Source: Stomorhina lunata
Lineage: Eukaryota > Arthropoda > Insecta > Diptera > Rhiniidae
NCBI GenBank assembly: GCA_933228675.1
Contig: OW121743.1
Coordinates: 92,071,998-92,135,997 of the forward strand
Direction of reading: 5' to 3'
Length of the DNA: 64,000 bases
Translations under genes and position numbers: made by a program
The notes under the pieces: generated by a model
Databases searched by the model: none
Seen by the model: the letters and a program-made list of their open reading frames with translations, nothing else
Told to the model about the DNA's origin: nothing
In this document: in pieces, positions 44,961-56,075 of the stretch
Layout: the number at the start of each line of letters is the position of its first letter
How positions within the stretch are numbered: the first letter of the stretch is position 1

Positions 44961-46194
44961 AATTGTTATCAAAATCAAGATAATAATAATTTAATATCTT
45001 TTGAAATAAATACGACACTTTCTTGAAAGGCAATTATTTATTTTATTAACAGACACAAACTGCCTACAGCTATAAACATCCATTTAGCAGTTGAAGAGAT
45101 ATATTGAACACATCTTAATAAACATAAAATTTATTAACTTTTTTCTTATCGCTGTCGATGAAAGTGTAATTTTTTATTTTAAATCTGAGACTGGTTTTAA
45201 TTTTTCGAACATGAAAAATATTTTGAATGCTAAAGTGCAATTAACTAATTGCTTTATGGTGGGAATTAAAGCTGGCCGCTCTGCTTGAAAACGTCTTTTG
45301 GCTTTTTGGTGTTTATTTTTAATCAATTAAGGCATTTTACATATTGTTAATAAAAAAGAAAAAAAATAGGAAATGTTTTGAAATTACAATTTAAACAAAT
45401 TTAAACATTTTTTGATACATGTTAACAGGTTAAGTGTGTGAGATAAATTAAAGCAGTAGCTCAAAGTTGATTTATTTAATGCTTTTAAAGTGTTGTTTTG
45501 AACAAGGAGGCTTATGATTTGATTTATCTTTGTGGTTTATATGCTTAAATAAATAGTCATAATAAATTTATTAAATAAATGTTATAATGTTATATATGTT
45601 TCCAACATAACAAAAAGTTTATAACAAAAGACTTAAGACACGTGCCTTTATTAATATGTTTGGTGCGTTCAAAAAGACCTAAGAGTCTTGAGGTCCGTCA
45701 TGTGCACATTTTTGAGACTTTTGAGAAAAATTAAAAAAAATACAAAAGACTTAAGAAACCTACTTACTTTAGATTTTTTTGCCTGCACTGTACAAAAGAC
45801 TTAAGACACAAACTTGAATTATTTGCAGTTATAAGTAAAATTGTTGCTTGCTTAGTATAAACCAGATTGTTCCGAGTAAAATATGCATTTACTATTTATT
45901 GTAGACAAAATTTTTCCTTAGTATAGCAAACAATATTTTTCATTTCACTGAAAAAAAGGAACTATTTTTTGTAGAACGAGAGGCAAATTAACCTAAATGC
46001 CAAATACTTTGGTTTGTGGAAAGTTGTAAGAAAGAAATTGAAGAACGCAGGAATATGTTGGGTTTTAAACAAAAGTAGACCACCTTCTCAAAAAGGGTAA
46101 CAGAAGCGACGGTAAAATCTTAAATGGAAAAATCTTTAATTCGAAAAAACCGATAAATTTATAAATATGGAATAATATGCCAACTTTTTTATAT
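44961..46194. other. AT-rich intron stretch
   Basis: No gene supported; the frame at 45091-45288 has no recognised domain. It contains the inverted K cluster annotated separately. Confidence 0.45.
45625..45805 (-). repeat. K motif cluster, three minus-strand copies
   Basis: Cores CAAAAGACTTAAG at 45625-45637, 45743-45755 and 45793-45805, with ACACAAACTT or ACACGTGCC on the outer side. A further weakened copy may lie near 45680 (AGACCTAAGAGTCTTGAGG). It mirrors the plus-strand cluster at 41046-41226 across the 42-45 kb satellite. Confidence 0.6.
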
Positions 46195-46197
46195 CAG

Positions 46198-47499
46198 GGC
46201 CCTATTTCACTAAACTACAATTCTACAAGTTTACAAATTACAATTACAAGTATAATTCTTACAAGTGCTGTTCAATTGTGTTTCATTAAAATTTTCATAA
46301 CAATTGTAGCTTTTTGGACTTGTAAACTACAATTTCTACAATTACAATTTCTAAAATTACAATTATAATCAAATAAAATATTTTGATAATTATATGGAGT
46401 CAAATAAAAAATACGATTTTTATGAAATTTTATATATATGTACATTCTCCTAGCCTGGACAATTTTTACACTTCTTCAAAATTTTTAATTTAGCTTTGGT
46501 TCAAATTTTATGGCGGTCCACTTTATATGCCTATAACTTTTGATACGGTTATCAGATTTTTAAAAGACTAGGCTCATATTTTAGCATATGCCCTGTAGTT
46601 TTATGCTCTTTTAATTAAAAAGTTAAGAGAAAGTTTTTTGTTTTCCGATCCACCATAGGCCCATTTTTTGCTTTTCGTATTTTGTTGTCTATACTATTAT
46701 TCACATTTGAGAGAATGATAAAGAAAATGGAAGATATGCTTTTTGAGATATCCTTGAGTCAAGGACATCATTGATCTCCCTTGTTCTGCATACGCTTCAT
46801 CACTATAGGTGGAAAGGGTATTATAAGTTTGGGCTGATATATATAACGCATAGAAATATTGGTCTTAGTTAGACCACCTTTTAGTTTAGAATTACATCCT
46901 GAGCCGATTAAACGATGTCAGTCCGTCCGTCCATCTGGCTGGACGGCTGGCTGGACCCCCATGTAAACCTTGTAATCAAAGTACATTTCGCAATTCTCAA
47001 GATAATTGATTAAATTTGGCAAAAACAATTATTTTGGTAGTGTGCTATTAAAATTCGTCAAAGTAAACTAAATTCGTTAAGGTACACTAAGTAATGGACT
47101 ATTATTAATCGAAACATATTTAAAAACAAATAAAATAAATAAATGATAATTAATATTGATTTGATTTTGTGTTAATTTTAACTAATTTTTATTAAAAAAT
47201 AGTTAAAAACCAAATTTGAATTCAATTTATCATTCACTTGTAACTTGTAAAATTTTTTTGAGAGTCTCCGTTGACGCTGCGCTTTTTTCTACAATTCTAC
47301 AATTGTACAAGTACAAATTTAGATTAGTGAAACAAAACCACATGTTGAAGTTCTACAAGTCGAACTTGTGAATTGTCAAAATCACTTGTAGCTACAAACT
47401 TGTAATTGTATTTTAATGAAACACAATTATTTACAAGTTCACAATTTTAAAGGCGAAAACACTTGTAATTGTAAACTTGTAGCTTAGTGAAATAGGGCC
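46198..47499. mobile_element. 1.3-kb TIR element with CAG target duplication
   Basis: Ends GGCCCTATTTCACTAAACTA and TAGCTTAGTGAAATAGGGCC, flanked by CAG at 46195-46197 and CAG at 47500-47502. Sub-terminal regions on both sides are rich in ACAATT/TTGTAG words (TTACAATTACAAGT on the left, ACTTGTAATTGTAAACTTG on the right). No transposase; the interior carries an R-family fragment. The 3-bp CWG duplication and GG..CC ends are shared with alpha and beta, which suggests the same transposase superfamily (PIF/Harbinger-like, inferred). Confidence 0.85.
46800..47000 (-). mobile_element. R-family fragment nested in the 1.3-kb element
   Basis: GGTGGAAAGGGTATTATAAG, ATAGAAATATTGGTCTTAGT, then the GTCCGTCCGTCC run and CCCCCATGTAAACCTTGTAA are reverse complements of landmarks in the R copies at 50040-50240 and 55560-55790. 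Confidence 0.8.
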
Positions 47500-47502
47500 C
47501 AG

Positions 47503-49458
47503 ATAATACATACTTAAATTTCCATTTATTTAGGAATTTTTATATTACATGTATATGTATTTTTATATTACATGTATATGTATTAAACTTAATAAAACCA
47601 TGAATTTGATTTGAAACATTCCTTAATGCGATTCAGCCGGATTTTCGATTTAATTGTTATTATTGTTAAGCTCTTGTGTAATTTTTTATTCGAACATATT
47701 CAAAAATTCTTTACAATTTTGAAAGTCAATATAAGATTAGCTGACATAATATATAAAAATATGTTGAAAAACCAAACTATTTTTATAAATTTATTGTCTT
47801 TTCATTCATCATATCATTGAGGTCATATTGGTACACGAAAGACACCTCTAATAAAATATAACAATAGAATCAATCATGTTACAGTAAAAAAAAGTTAAAG
47901 CTTTAAAAACACATTTATTTAAAAATATCAAAGTAAAACTTTTTAAATTTATTATAATATGCAAATCTGGCCAATAAGCCTCCCACAGAGGTCTTACAAA
48001 CAAAACAGTACTTCGATAAATTTGAATATACAAATTTATATGTTAAGACATTTTGAAAGAAAAAGCGAAAGTATTAAATTTTGAATTTAAATAAATCAGT
48101 ACAAAGAGAATAAAGGTCTGAGATAATAAACAAATTATTACACCCTGAGACCCTGAACTTTTTCTCACTTTAAAATTACCTTAACAAGGAGTTTAAGACT
48201 TAGCTATATTTAATCATAAATAATTTAATAAATTCAATAAAAACCATTAAATTAAAATATATCAAAATAATGAAAAAATGAAAGTCTTACGAATTTGGAT
48301 TAAATTTATAATCACAAATAAAAGGCAGGGTTAATAACAAAAGAGAATTAAATTTATTATAACAAGACCCTGGCCTTTTTCGCACTATCACAAACGCCGC
48401 ATTTTGTTAAGTAAGTTATTTTAACAATTGAAATATTTAAATGTTTATGGTCTGAAAACTTATAGAAACAATATTAAAAACCTTAACCGGAATTATGAAT
48501 TACTTTATTAGTGTACTTGATAGATTAGCTTAAAAATTATTCTGTCTATAGTTATTATAGATTTTTACTCATTAACTCTTATATCTGTTACCATTCTAAG
48601 GTTTTAATTAGCTGCCTAGAAAAAAAATAAACAAAATTAGAAATACTCTGGTCAATGATTCATGATTGAAATCAACTGAAACGTACAATTTCAATAACGG
48701 AACAAATAAAAAACAAAAAAGAAACTCCAAGAATAATATTTTTTGGTCTACAGATTTCAATTTCTGTTCTTTAGGTATATTCAAAGAATTAGCCCAAGGT
48801 TTTTTAATGCAGATATTTTTTTGCTAAAATTAGACAGTCATGGGCTTTTTGCTGTTTTTTTGATTTTAAAAAATTATTTTATTATCTTTTTTCTCTTAAA
48901 TACTCTTTTTAACGCCAATTAATCATTAATAAATACATCACAATAAATTGTTTTATGTCATGTTTATGTCACTTTAAAGTCTAGCGCCTTATAAATACTC
49001 ATAATTGTGCTACCTTTAAAACACATTCGTTTCGTAGCATGTGGTCTTTCCTATATAAGTTTTGATTTCTTTTTAACTGTTTTAAACTGTTTTTTGTTTA
49101 AGTCATTTCAAATAATTTTATGGGTTTTTTTAGTAAAATAGAAAAAATCCGAAAACTTTGTAAGTCGACTCGTATAAACTAAGATATTTTAAGGTCCATT
49201 AACAATTTATTATTATATAGTATATTTTTTTAATACAAAGGGGATTTCCAATCTGAGTATATTTAAAAATAGTGATTCATATTAATGTTTTAGAACAACA
49301 TAATAGTATAATGTTTAACAAATATGCAGACATATCTCTAAAAATATACAATAATTTAAAACTTCAAAAGAAATTTAAGTTTAAACAAACGAAATGATAT
49401 TAAACAAATTTAGACTTTGGATACACGTTTAATTTATTTGCTATTGGATTTAAAAAAA
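47503..49458. other. AT-rich intron stretch, no gene seen
   Basis: It contains a short tandem duplication of TTTTTATATTACATGTATAT at about 47536-47582. Frames at 47611-47820 and 47848-48033 have no recognised product. Confidence 0.5.
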
Positions 49459-50257
49459 AAACAAGAAAGAAAGTGCTATAGTCGGTTAATCCCGACCATA
49501 CGATACCCTTCACCGCTAAGGTCAAAGGTGTTATTTTTCCAGTATAAAGACAAATATTTGCTAAATTTTGACATCATACAAAGATTTTCTCAAAACTTAT
49601 ACATTTAAGCTGTTTCCGTCATATGGACTTATATGAGAGCTAGGGTTAAATGTGGACCGATTATCTCGAAATTTAATAAATTGATTACAGTTGTTACAAA
49701 ACTTATGTATGCAAAAAATAAACTCAAAATTCTAATTATCCTTAGATTTCCGAGCGTTTTAAAGATTTTTGTCTCATTTAGTGCGTTTTTATAGAAGAGT
49801 TTGTATGGGAGCTATGGTCAAATGTGGACCGATTTCATTTGGTGCAGTGATTTTAGTTTACATAAGCAGTATTTGTTTTAAATTCCATGAAAAAATATTG
49901 ATATTTGTGGCCAATATATCAATTCCAGGAAGTGGGACCTATGGGAGGTACCATAAATAATGGACCGATTTTGACGAATTTCAATAGCCATGGTCTCATT
50001 ATCAAAAAAATTATTTGTGCTTAATTTCATCAAATTATCTTTAGAATTGCGACCTGTAGTTTGATTACAAGGTTTACATGGGGGTCCAGCCATCCAGACG
50101 GACGGACGGACGGACATCGCTAAATCTACTCAGAAAGTGATTCTAAGCCTATTGGTATACTAAAAGATGGGTCTGAGACAAATATTTCTATGCGTTACAT
50201 ACATTAGCACAAACTTATAATACCCTTTCCACCTATGGTGGTGCAGTGTATAAAAAA
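49459..50257 (+). mobile_element. R-family interspersed repeat, near complete copy
   Basis: Starts near AAAGTGCTATAGTCGGTTAA, CCCGACCATACGATACCCTT; passes GTTTGTATGGGAGCTATGGT and GGACGGACGGACGGACATCG; ends AATACCCTTTCCACCTATGG, TGGTGCAGTGTATA. The start (TACCCTTCACC) and the end of the 55.8-kb copy (GGTGAAGGGTATA) are inverted repeats of one another. No conserved open frame. This type of sequence is a common high-copy repeat in fly genomes; its class is not decidable here. Confidence 0.8.
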
Positions 50258-50319
50258 TTAAAAGATATGTGGCACAATATGAGTAGAATTTTAAAGATAT
50301 TCTAAAAAGAAAAAGATTT

Positions 50320-51440
50320 ACCCCTTATATTGGGTTTTTGCTGATGTTTGTAACGTATAGAAATATTGGTCTTAGATCCACCCCAGTAAAAAATATATGG
50401 ATTAATCCACAATCGAGTAACGAAGGAGTAATGACTTGTTCATCCATTTAGAGTAATAAGCGAGCTATCGAAACTTTTTTGGTTTTGTGTTGTTATGCCT
50501 CGCTTAATACTCCAAATGGATCAACCAAGAATGCATCAGTTCGTTTTTTTCTTTAACATAACTATTAATTGCTGATGTTTTCGTTTGGATTTTCTATTTC
50601 GTCAGTTAAGTTCTAAAAAGTAAAAGACATGTTATTGAAATAAAGCGAAAAGGTACGGCTATAGTAACAAATTGTTAAAAATATATCAAAATTTGGTTTC
50701 TAAGCGTCATTTAAGACGGCAGACTTTAAGTGAACAAGAGGCATCAGAACCTTACAAAGTCAATAAATTATCAAATGAAAATAGCCCAGCGGACAACTGT
50801 ATTGATGTTCATTATGATAACAATTAAATCAATGTCTGTGAAAATGTTAATTAGAAGCTTGCGATTACTCTCTTTATGCTTTTTTAGAAGACGAAAACGA
50901 TTACTCCCTCTGTCGTCATTTTCAAGATCAAAAGGATAACTCCATAAGGAGCTTAAAAGAAGTACTCATGTCTGCTGTTTTATGGAGTAATCCAATACTC
51001 GCAAAGGAGCGCTCCAAGATTACTCTTTGGATGATCCTATTTTTTACTGGGACCTTTTCTTTGTACTTTTTGGGTAAAATCGGATCACTATTTTGGGTAC
51101 CTCCCATAGGGATTTCTTCCTGGAATAGAGTTTTTACAACTGTAGTTTTATTTTAATAATATTCAGCATAAATATAGCTTATGGTAACCTTAATCAGTGC
51201 GCCTAACTTTGTAGGAATCGGCCCATATTTGACTATACCTACCATACAAAACAAATTCTCAAAAGTTGTTTAAATACCCATAAATCTAAAGATAAATGCA
51301 TTTCATTACCAAAATTTTGAACAGATAAATATTTTGTAAATATAATCCAATAACCGAAATTTGGTAACAATTTTGATCTTAGCTCCCATATAAGGTCCTT
51401 AGCAGGAAATGACAAAAATCTACTTAAATTTCGAAATTAA
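50320..51440 (-). mobile_element. R-family repeat, reverse, interrupted by a TIR element
   Basis: The left part 50320-50383 (GTAACGTATAGAAATATTGG, TCTTAGATCCACC) and the right part 51050-51440 (AAAATCGGATCACTA, GGGTACCTCCCATAGG, GATCTTAGCTCCCATATAAG) are in reverse R orientation. The segment between belongs to another element. The GGACGGACGG portion is missing. Confidence 0.7.
50384..51049. mobile_element. 666-bp TIR element inserted in an R repeat
   Basis: CAGTAAAAAATA at the left end and TATTTTTTACTG at the right are perfect 12-bp inverted termini; adjacent words remain similar (GGATTAATCCAC against GGATCATCCAAA). The interior repeats an ACTCCAAATGGATCAACC/GGTTGATCCATTT-like word. No clear target duplication was found, so superfamily is open. 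Confidence 0.65.
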
Positions 51441-52055
51441 AAAAAAATAGCAAAAAGTATATATATCGCACTTGATCAACAAGAGGGTATTAACTCAAAA
51501 TTTAAAAATTTTCAGTAGAGTCAAAAAACTTTTTTATTGTACTACTACTTTCATATAAAGAAGAGGGGTAAAACTGTAGTTTTTTGGCGAAATTATAGTG
51601 AAAATGATGTCAGATTTTTACAATGGGTAGATAAGGCCATTACACATCAATTTCTTCTAAAAAGTGAAATTTTAAAAATTTTTAGTGAATACCCTCTTGT
51701 TGCCCAAGTGCGATATGTATATTAAAATATTGTTGTGCTTGGCCGGCTATAGCTTTTCTTACTTTTTTGTTGTTCGATTATGAATTAAGGTGTTAAGCTG
51801 TATACTTTCCTAACATTTTCTACTACTTCAAACAAAAGACTTAATACACACACTTGAAAAAATGTAGTAACTTTTTTATTTTGAAATGAACCTTATATTT
51901 GTTCAATATTCCAAAAGAAGTTCGTTATTTATCTTTGATTGTATATATTCTTCCGATTCTTATTTTTTATGACTTCCACCAGAGTTGGAAATTTCGGCGG
52001 ATTTTTTTTTTTAAATATATAGTTATATTTAGTAATAACAAATTTAGATATATAT
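51441..52055. other. AT-rich stretch, no gene seen
   Basis: It contains a degenerate K motif at about 51831 (CAAAAGACTTAATACACACACTT). The 51537-51725 frame has no known relative. Confidence 0.45.
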
Positions 52056-52059
52056 AAAA

Positions 52060-52740
52060 GTCAGTCGTAAGCCACTACTTTTTGTACTCTTTTTGATAGA
52101 ATTTGGATTTCGATCCGAAAAGTTTTGAGGAATAGAATGAATCAGACTTGTGGCCAAAGATTGTCATGATGGAACATTATGTTTATTGTCTGGTCGAATG
52201 TTCTAAACGTTTTTCCTATCAAACGAATCACTTGTCTTTAGTTAAGATCTCCTAAAATCGTATCAAACGTATCCAATAATTGATAACACAAAATACACCA
52301 AATACAGAGCACTACCTTGTCGCCACGGATATTCCATTTCGACGTTGATTTGGAATGTTGGCCAGGCTTTACATATGATTTTTTGTCCATGACGTTGTCG
52401 TAATGTAATATGATAAAAAAAATAAATTTATTTTATAGTATATTTTAAGTATAATTTCCTACATACAAATTCATCTTTCAAATATCTCGGCTGTAATTTA
52501 TATGGGACCAAATTTTCTTGGCTTTAAATAAACCCCAATTTTTTTTTTAATTAAGGAAAATGGCATTTTATGTAACTCCCAACAAGAATAAAAGTTTTTC
52601 TTGCATTTGGCAACAATCTTCGACCAGTAATGCTTCCAATTTATCATCTACAAACTTTTTCGGCTGATCAGGCCTCTCATTGTCTTCTGTACGAGTTTTT
52701 GACAAACATTGGAGTTTCAGATATATATCATGAATTATCA
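52060..52740 (-). pseudogene. Mariner transposase relic, several domains
   Basis: Read on the minus strand from 52690 downward: EDNERPDQPKKFVDDKLEAL then LVEDCCQMQEKL (the helix-turn-helix region; family pattern RPGQPKKFED.ELEALL.ED.CQTQ.EL); near 52350 KPGQHSKSTSKWNIRGDKVV then LCIWC; near 52170 NIMFHHDNLWPQV (second catalytic Asp, HHDN); and FFRIEIQILSKRVQKVVAYD at the C-terminus. Several stops and frame shifts separate these blocks, so it is inactive. The middle and 5' end are partly deleted. Confidence 0.85.
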
Positions 52741-54160
52741 TTTGCTTTAATAAATTTAGTTTTACAAAAAAGTCCCATTTTAGCTAAATCAAAATCAAAA
52801 GACTTAAAACACACGTTTCATTAATTTGTCTGCTTATACACATGAGGTCTGACATAAACAAAAGACTTAGCACGCAAACTAAAACTATTTTTTTTACATC
52901 TAAAAAAAAACATATAAGAAAAATTTAAATATTAGTATATTTTTAATTCTAGTTCATTCACCTTTTATGTATATTTAGCAATATTGTTATTTTAGCAATA
53001 ACAAGCAAATTTAGGATTTTGTTTTAAATTGTATATCATGTTGATGTTTCAAAACAACAGTATAAGAAATTTCTTAAATCTGTAGATAGAGTTAGTATAT
53101 TTACTAAGGTATTTCTATGCAATATCTAGTACTTGTGGTTTTACAATTAGAATATGAGATGCATATATTTATAAAAAATTAATTAAATTTCGTTTAAATA
53201 CTTTATAATATTTTTTTTTTAATTGTATATATAACATACATTTGCGGTTTCAGATATAGAGCATGAATTATATTGAAATTACCTGCTATAAAAATTTGTA
53301 CAAATTTAAATTTATACATATAATACAATTCAAATCAAAATTTATACATATATAATACAATTGAAAACAAAGATAAAGTCCAAAGATTTAAAACGCACGT
53401 TTCACTTAACTTGTTTGATCAAATACGAAGACTTAAGACGCAAAAGGCTTTTAAAGAATTATTTTTAAGAAGAACTAAAACACAAACTTCATATCTTAAT
53501 AGAAAGACTTAAGAAACAAACTTACACTTAAAATTTGTCTACTATAGACAAAAGACTTAAGACACAAACCTGTCTTTATAAATTCATTGAATGAATCTGT
53601 GTTATTTTTTTACATTTGAATTATGTATAATTTGTGCAACAATGTAATGCGCTAACACTGTAATTCCATACAATGTATTTTCTAAACATTATAATAGTTT
53701 AAAGCTCAATAATGTGGTAAAAATGTTTAACAAACACTTTAACAATGTATCGAACATGTTAATATCTATGTTTAATCACCGTTTTTAGCATAATCAATTT
53801 CAATTGTATTTATATTTATTTGAATTGCCGAAACTAATCATTTGTTAATAAAAATATGTCATTATATTTTAGCATATTTAGATTTACGAGTACTAGATTA
53901 TTCCTTCGATATATTTAACTGTATATATAAAATAATGTGAACTATATTTTGGCACAAATGTTTATTGCTGCCAAGTAAATATTTTTTTTATTTATTTATT
54001 AGAAAGATCCTCAAATAGAAAAGTTTAAAAACCATCAACATTAACTATTACATATCGTTATTGAAACGTCTAAATGACAAAATAGCTCCATTTAAAGTGC
54101 TATTACAATGTATCACAAATCAATGAAAATTACAACAAAATAGCATAAATAGGTCTTTAA
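52741..54160. other. AT-rich stretch with scattered K motifs
   Basis: Minus-strand K copies at about 52796, 52858, 53430, 53502 and 53549-53561 (CAAAAGACTTAAG followed by ACACAAACC). Spacing in the 53.4-53.56 kb group is about 45-75 bp. No gene seen. Confidence 0.5.
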
Positions 54161-54394
54161 ACTGCTTCCACATCAAATGTGTTCTCCAAATCAGGCCACC
54201 TGCAACTCATTCCTGAAATGTTCGATGTAAAGAAACCTATCGGCGATGAAGAAAAACCTTTTTTTTTGGCATTAATATTTTTGGGAGCTAAGTCGTTAAG
54301 CTTACTGCCAAACATTTGCATTGATCTTGCCTATATTGACAAATCCATAACGGTTAAAACACTGACCATTACCGAAAAATTTTGGCCATTACTG

Positions 54395-54550
54395 ATAAAT
54401 TATTCAAAGTATTGCCCACATTTAAATACTATTTTTTTTTTCAAATTTTTCTGGTAGCATATGGATTTCGCGCCGAAAGATTCAGTTACTCTGGTTTTGG
54501 GACAAGTAATGATTTCTGATACCTTGTTCTGAAGAGAAGCTTATTCCAGT
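54395..54550 (-). pseudogene. Mariner transposase C-terminal relic
   Basis: The minus-strand frames give EQGIRNHYLSQNQSN, a stop, then IFRREIHMLPEKFEK, and in another frame KCGQYFE followed by a stop. This matches the mariner C-terminus (FFRDGIHKLPERWEKV...NGQYFE). Only the last about 50 residues are visible. The plus-strand 92-residue frame at 54179-54457 overlaps it and is not a gene. Confidence 0.75.
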
Positions 54551-54604
54551 AAGGGCGTTCTTTATCGATCAAAACAAATGGCTGTCAAGTTCTGGGCTCC
54601 AAGG

Positions 54605-55016
54605 CTGGTGAGCCAAAAATTTTCATCAGTTTGTATAGGAGCTATATTCAAATGTGGACCTATCAATTCAAATCAATTCCCGAAAGTGAGACCTATGGGA
54701 GGTACCATAAATAATTGTTCTATTTTGACAAATTTCAATAACCGTGATCCCACTATCAAAAAAAAATATCTGTGACAAATTTCATGAAATTATCTTAAGA
54801 ATTGCACTTTGATTACATGGTTTAGATGGGGTCCAGCCAACCGTCCATCAAGACGGATGGACGAACGTACTGACATCGCTAAATCAAATCAGAAAGTGAT
54901 TCTAAGCCTATTGGTATACTAAAAGGTGGGTCTAAGACAAATATTTCCATGCATTACATACACCAGCACAAACTTATAACACCCTTTCCACCTATGGTGG
55001 TAAAGGGTATAAAAAC
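54605..55016 (+). mobile_element. R-family repeat, 3' half
   Basis: From TTTGTATAGGAGCTATATTC through GGAGGTACCATAAATAA, the GACGGATGGACGAACG segment and TGATTCTAAGCCTATTGGTA to CCTATGGTGGTAAAGGGTAT. It lacks the 5' half. It ends directly at a Penelope-type start. Confidence 0.8.
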
Positions 55017-55046
55017 TTTTGTCTTTAGTCGCCATTGGGAAATAAA
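55017..55046 (+). mobile_element. Penelope-like start fragment (30 bp)
   Basis: TTTTGTCTTTAGTCGCCATT then GGGAAATAAAACAAG, repeated almost identically at 55799-55830. The fragment is cut off by the start of the next R copy. Confidence 0.65.
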
Positions 55047-55797
55047 ACAAGTAAAAAAGTGCTGTAGTCGGTCAAGCCCGACCATCACTAAGGTCAAAGA
55101 TGTTATTTTTCCTGTATGAAGACAAATATTTGCTAAATTTTGCCATCATATAAACATCTTCTCAAAACTTATATATTTAAGCTGATTCCGTCATTTGGAC
55201 TTATATGAGAGCTAGGGTTAAGTGTAGACCGATTATTTTCAAATTTGGCAAATTGATTACAGTTATTACAAAAATTGTGTGTGCAAAAAATAAACTTAAA
55301 ACTCTAATTATCTTTTGATTTATGAGCGTTTTAGAGATTTTTGTCTCATTTAGTGCGTTTTTAAAGAAGAGTTTGTATGGGAGCTATGGTCAAATGTGGA
55401 CCGATTTCAACGAAATTTTGTACCGTGATTTGATTTTGGCAAAAATATCAATTCCGGAAAGTAACACTTATGGGAGGTGACATAAATAATGGTCCGATTT
55501 TGACGAATTTTAACAGCTTTGGTCCCACTATCAAAAAAATGATCTGTGCCAAATTTCATTGAATTCCGACATATATTTTGATTATATGGTTTACATGAGG
55601 TTTCAGCCAGGCATCCAGCCAACCGTCCAGCAAGACGGATGGACGAACGGACTGACATCGCTAAATCGACTCAGAAAGTGATTCTAAGCCTATTGGTATA
55701 CTAAAAGGTGGGACTAAGACAAGTATTTCTATGCGTTACATACATCAGCACAAACTTATAATACCCTTTCCACCTATGGTGGTGAAGGGTATAAAAA
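55047..55797 (+). mobile_element. R-family interspersed repeat, full copy
   Basis: Starts AAAAAGTGCTGTAGTCGGTC, CCCGACCATCAC; ends CACCTATGGTGGTGAAGGGT, ATAAAAA. About 750 bp, diverged from the copy at 49459. Together with the preceding half copy and the duplicated Penelope start it forms an R-Penelope-R-Penelope series. Confidence 0.8.
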
Positions 55798-55798
55798 G

Positions 55799-56075
55799 TT
55801 TTGTCTTTAGTCGCCATTGGGAAATAAAAAAAGAAAAAACTGAAAAATGTTTTTGATGATAATATTTGCTTTATTTTGATATTTTGCATAGACACTATAA
55901 TTCGTATTTATTTTGTCTCAGAAATTAGATAGAAGTATGATTTTTGATCTGTCTGCAATTAGGGATACTCTTCTTGATGATGATGACCTAATCTGAAATC
56001 GAAACGCGTTGAGGAAAGCTCGTCCCAACTAACATTTTTTGGTTGTGTAAAAAATATTTATTGCAATAAAATGGA
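55799..56075 (+). mobile_element. Penelope-like terminal-repeat copy with a decayed hammerhead
   Basis: Same landmark order as 17250-17555. The hammerhead region at 55970-56014 keeps CTTC/GAGG stem I (one G-U pair) and GAAACGCG, but the core reads TTGATGA (first C lost), stem II no longer pairs well and the cleavage base is T. It should be inactive. Confidence 0.7.

Noticed and set aside
46501..46700. Possible coding sequence in the 1.3-kb CWG element
   Set aside because: No long frame on either strand; the sequence is mostly nested repeat.
54179..54457. 92-residue plus-strand ORF
   Set aside because: It overlaps a minus-strand mariner C-terminal relic and shows no domain of its own.
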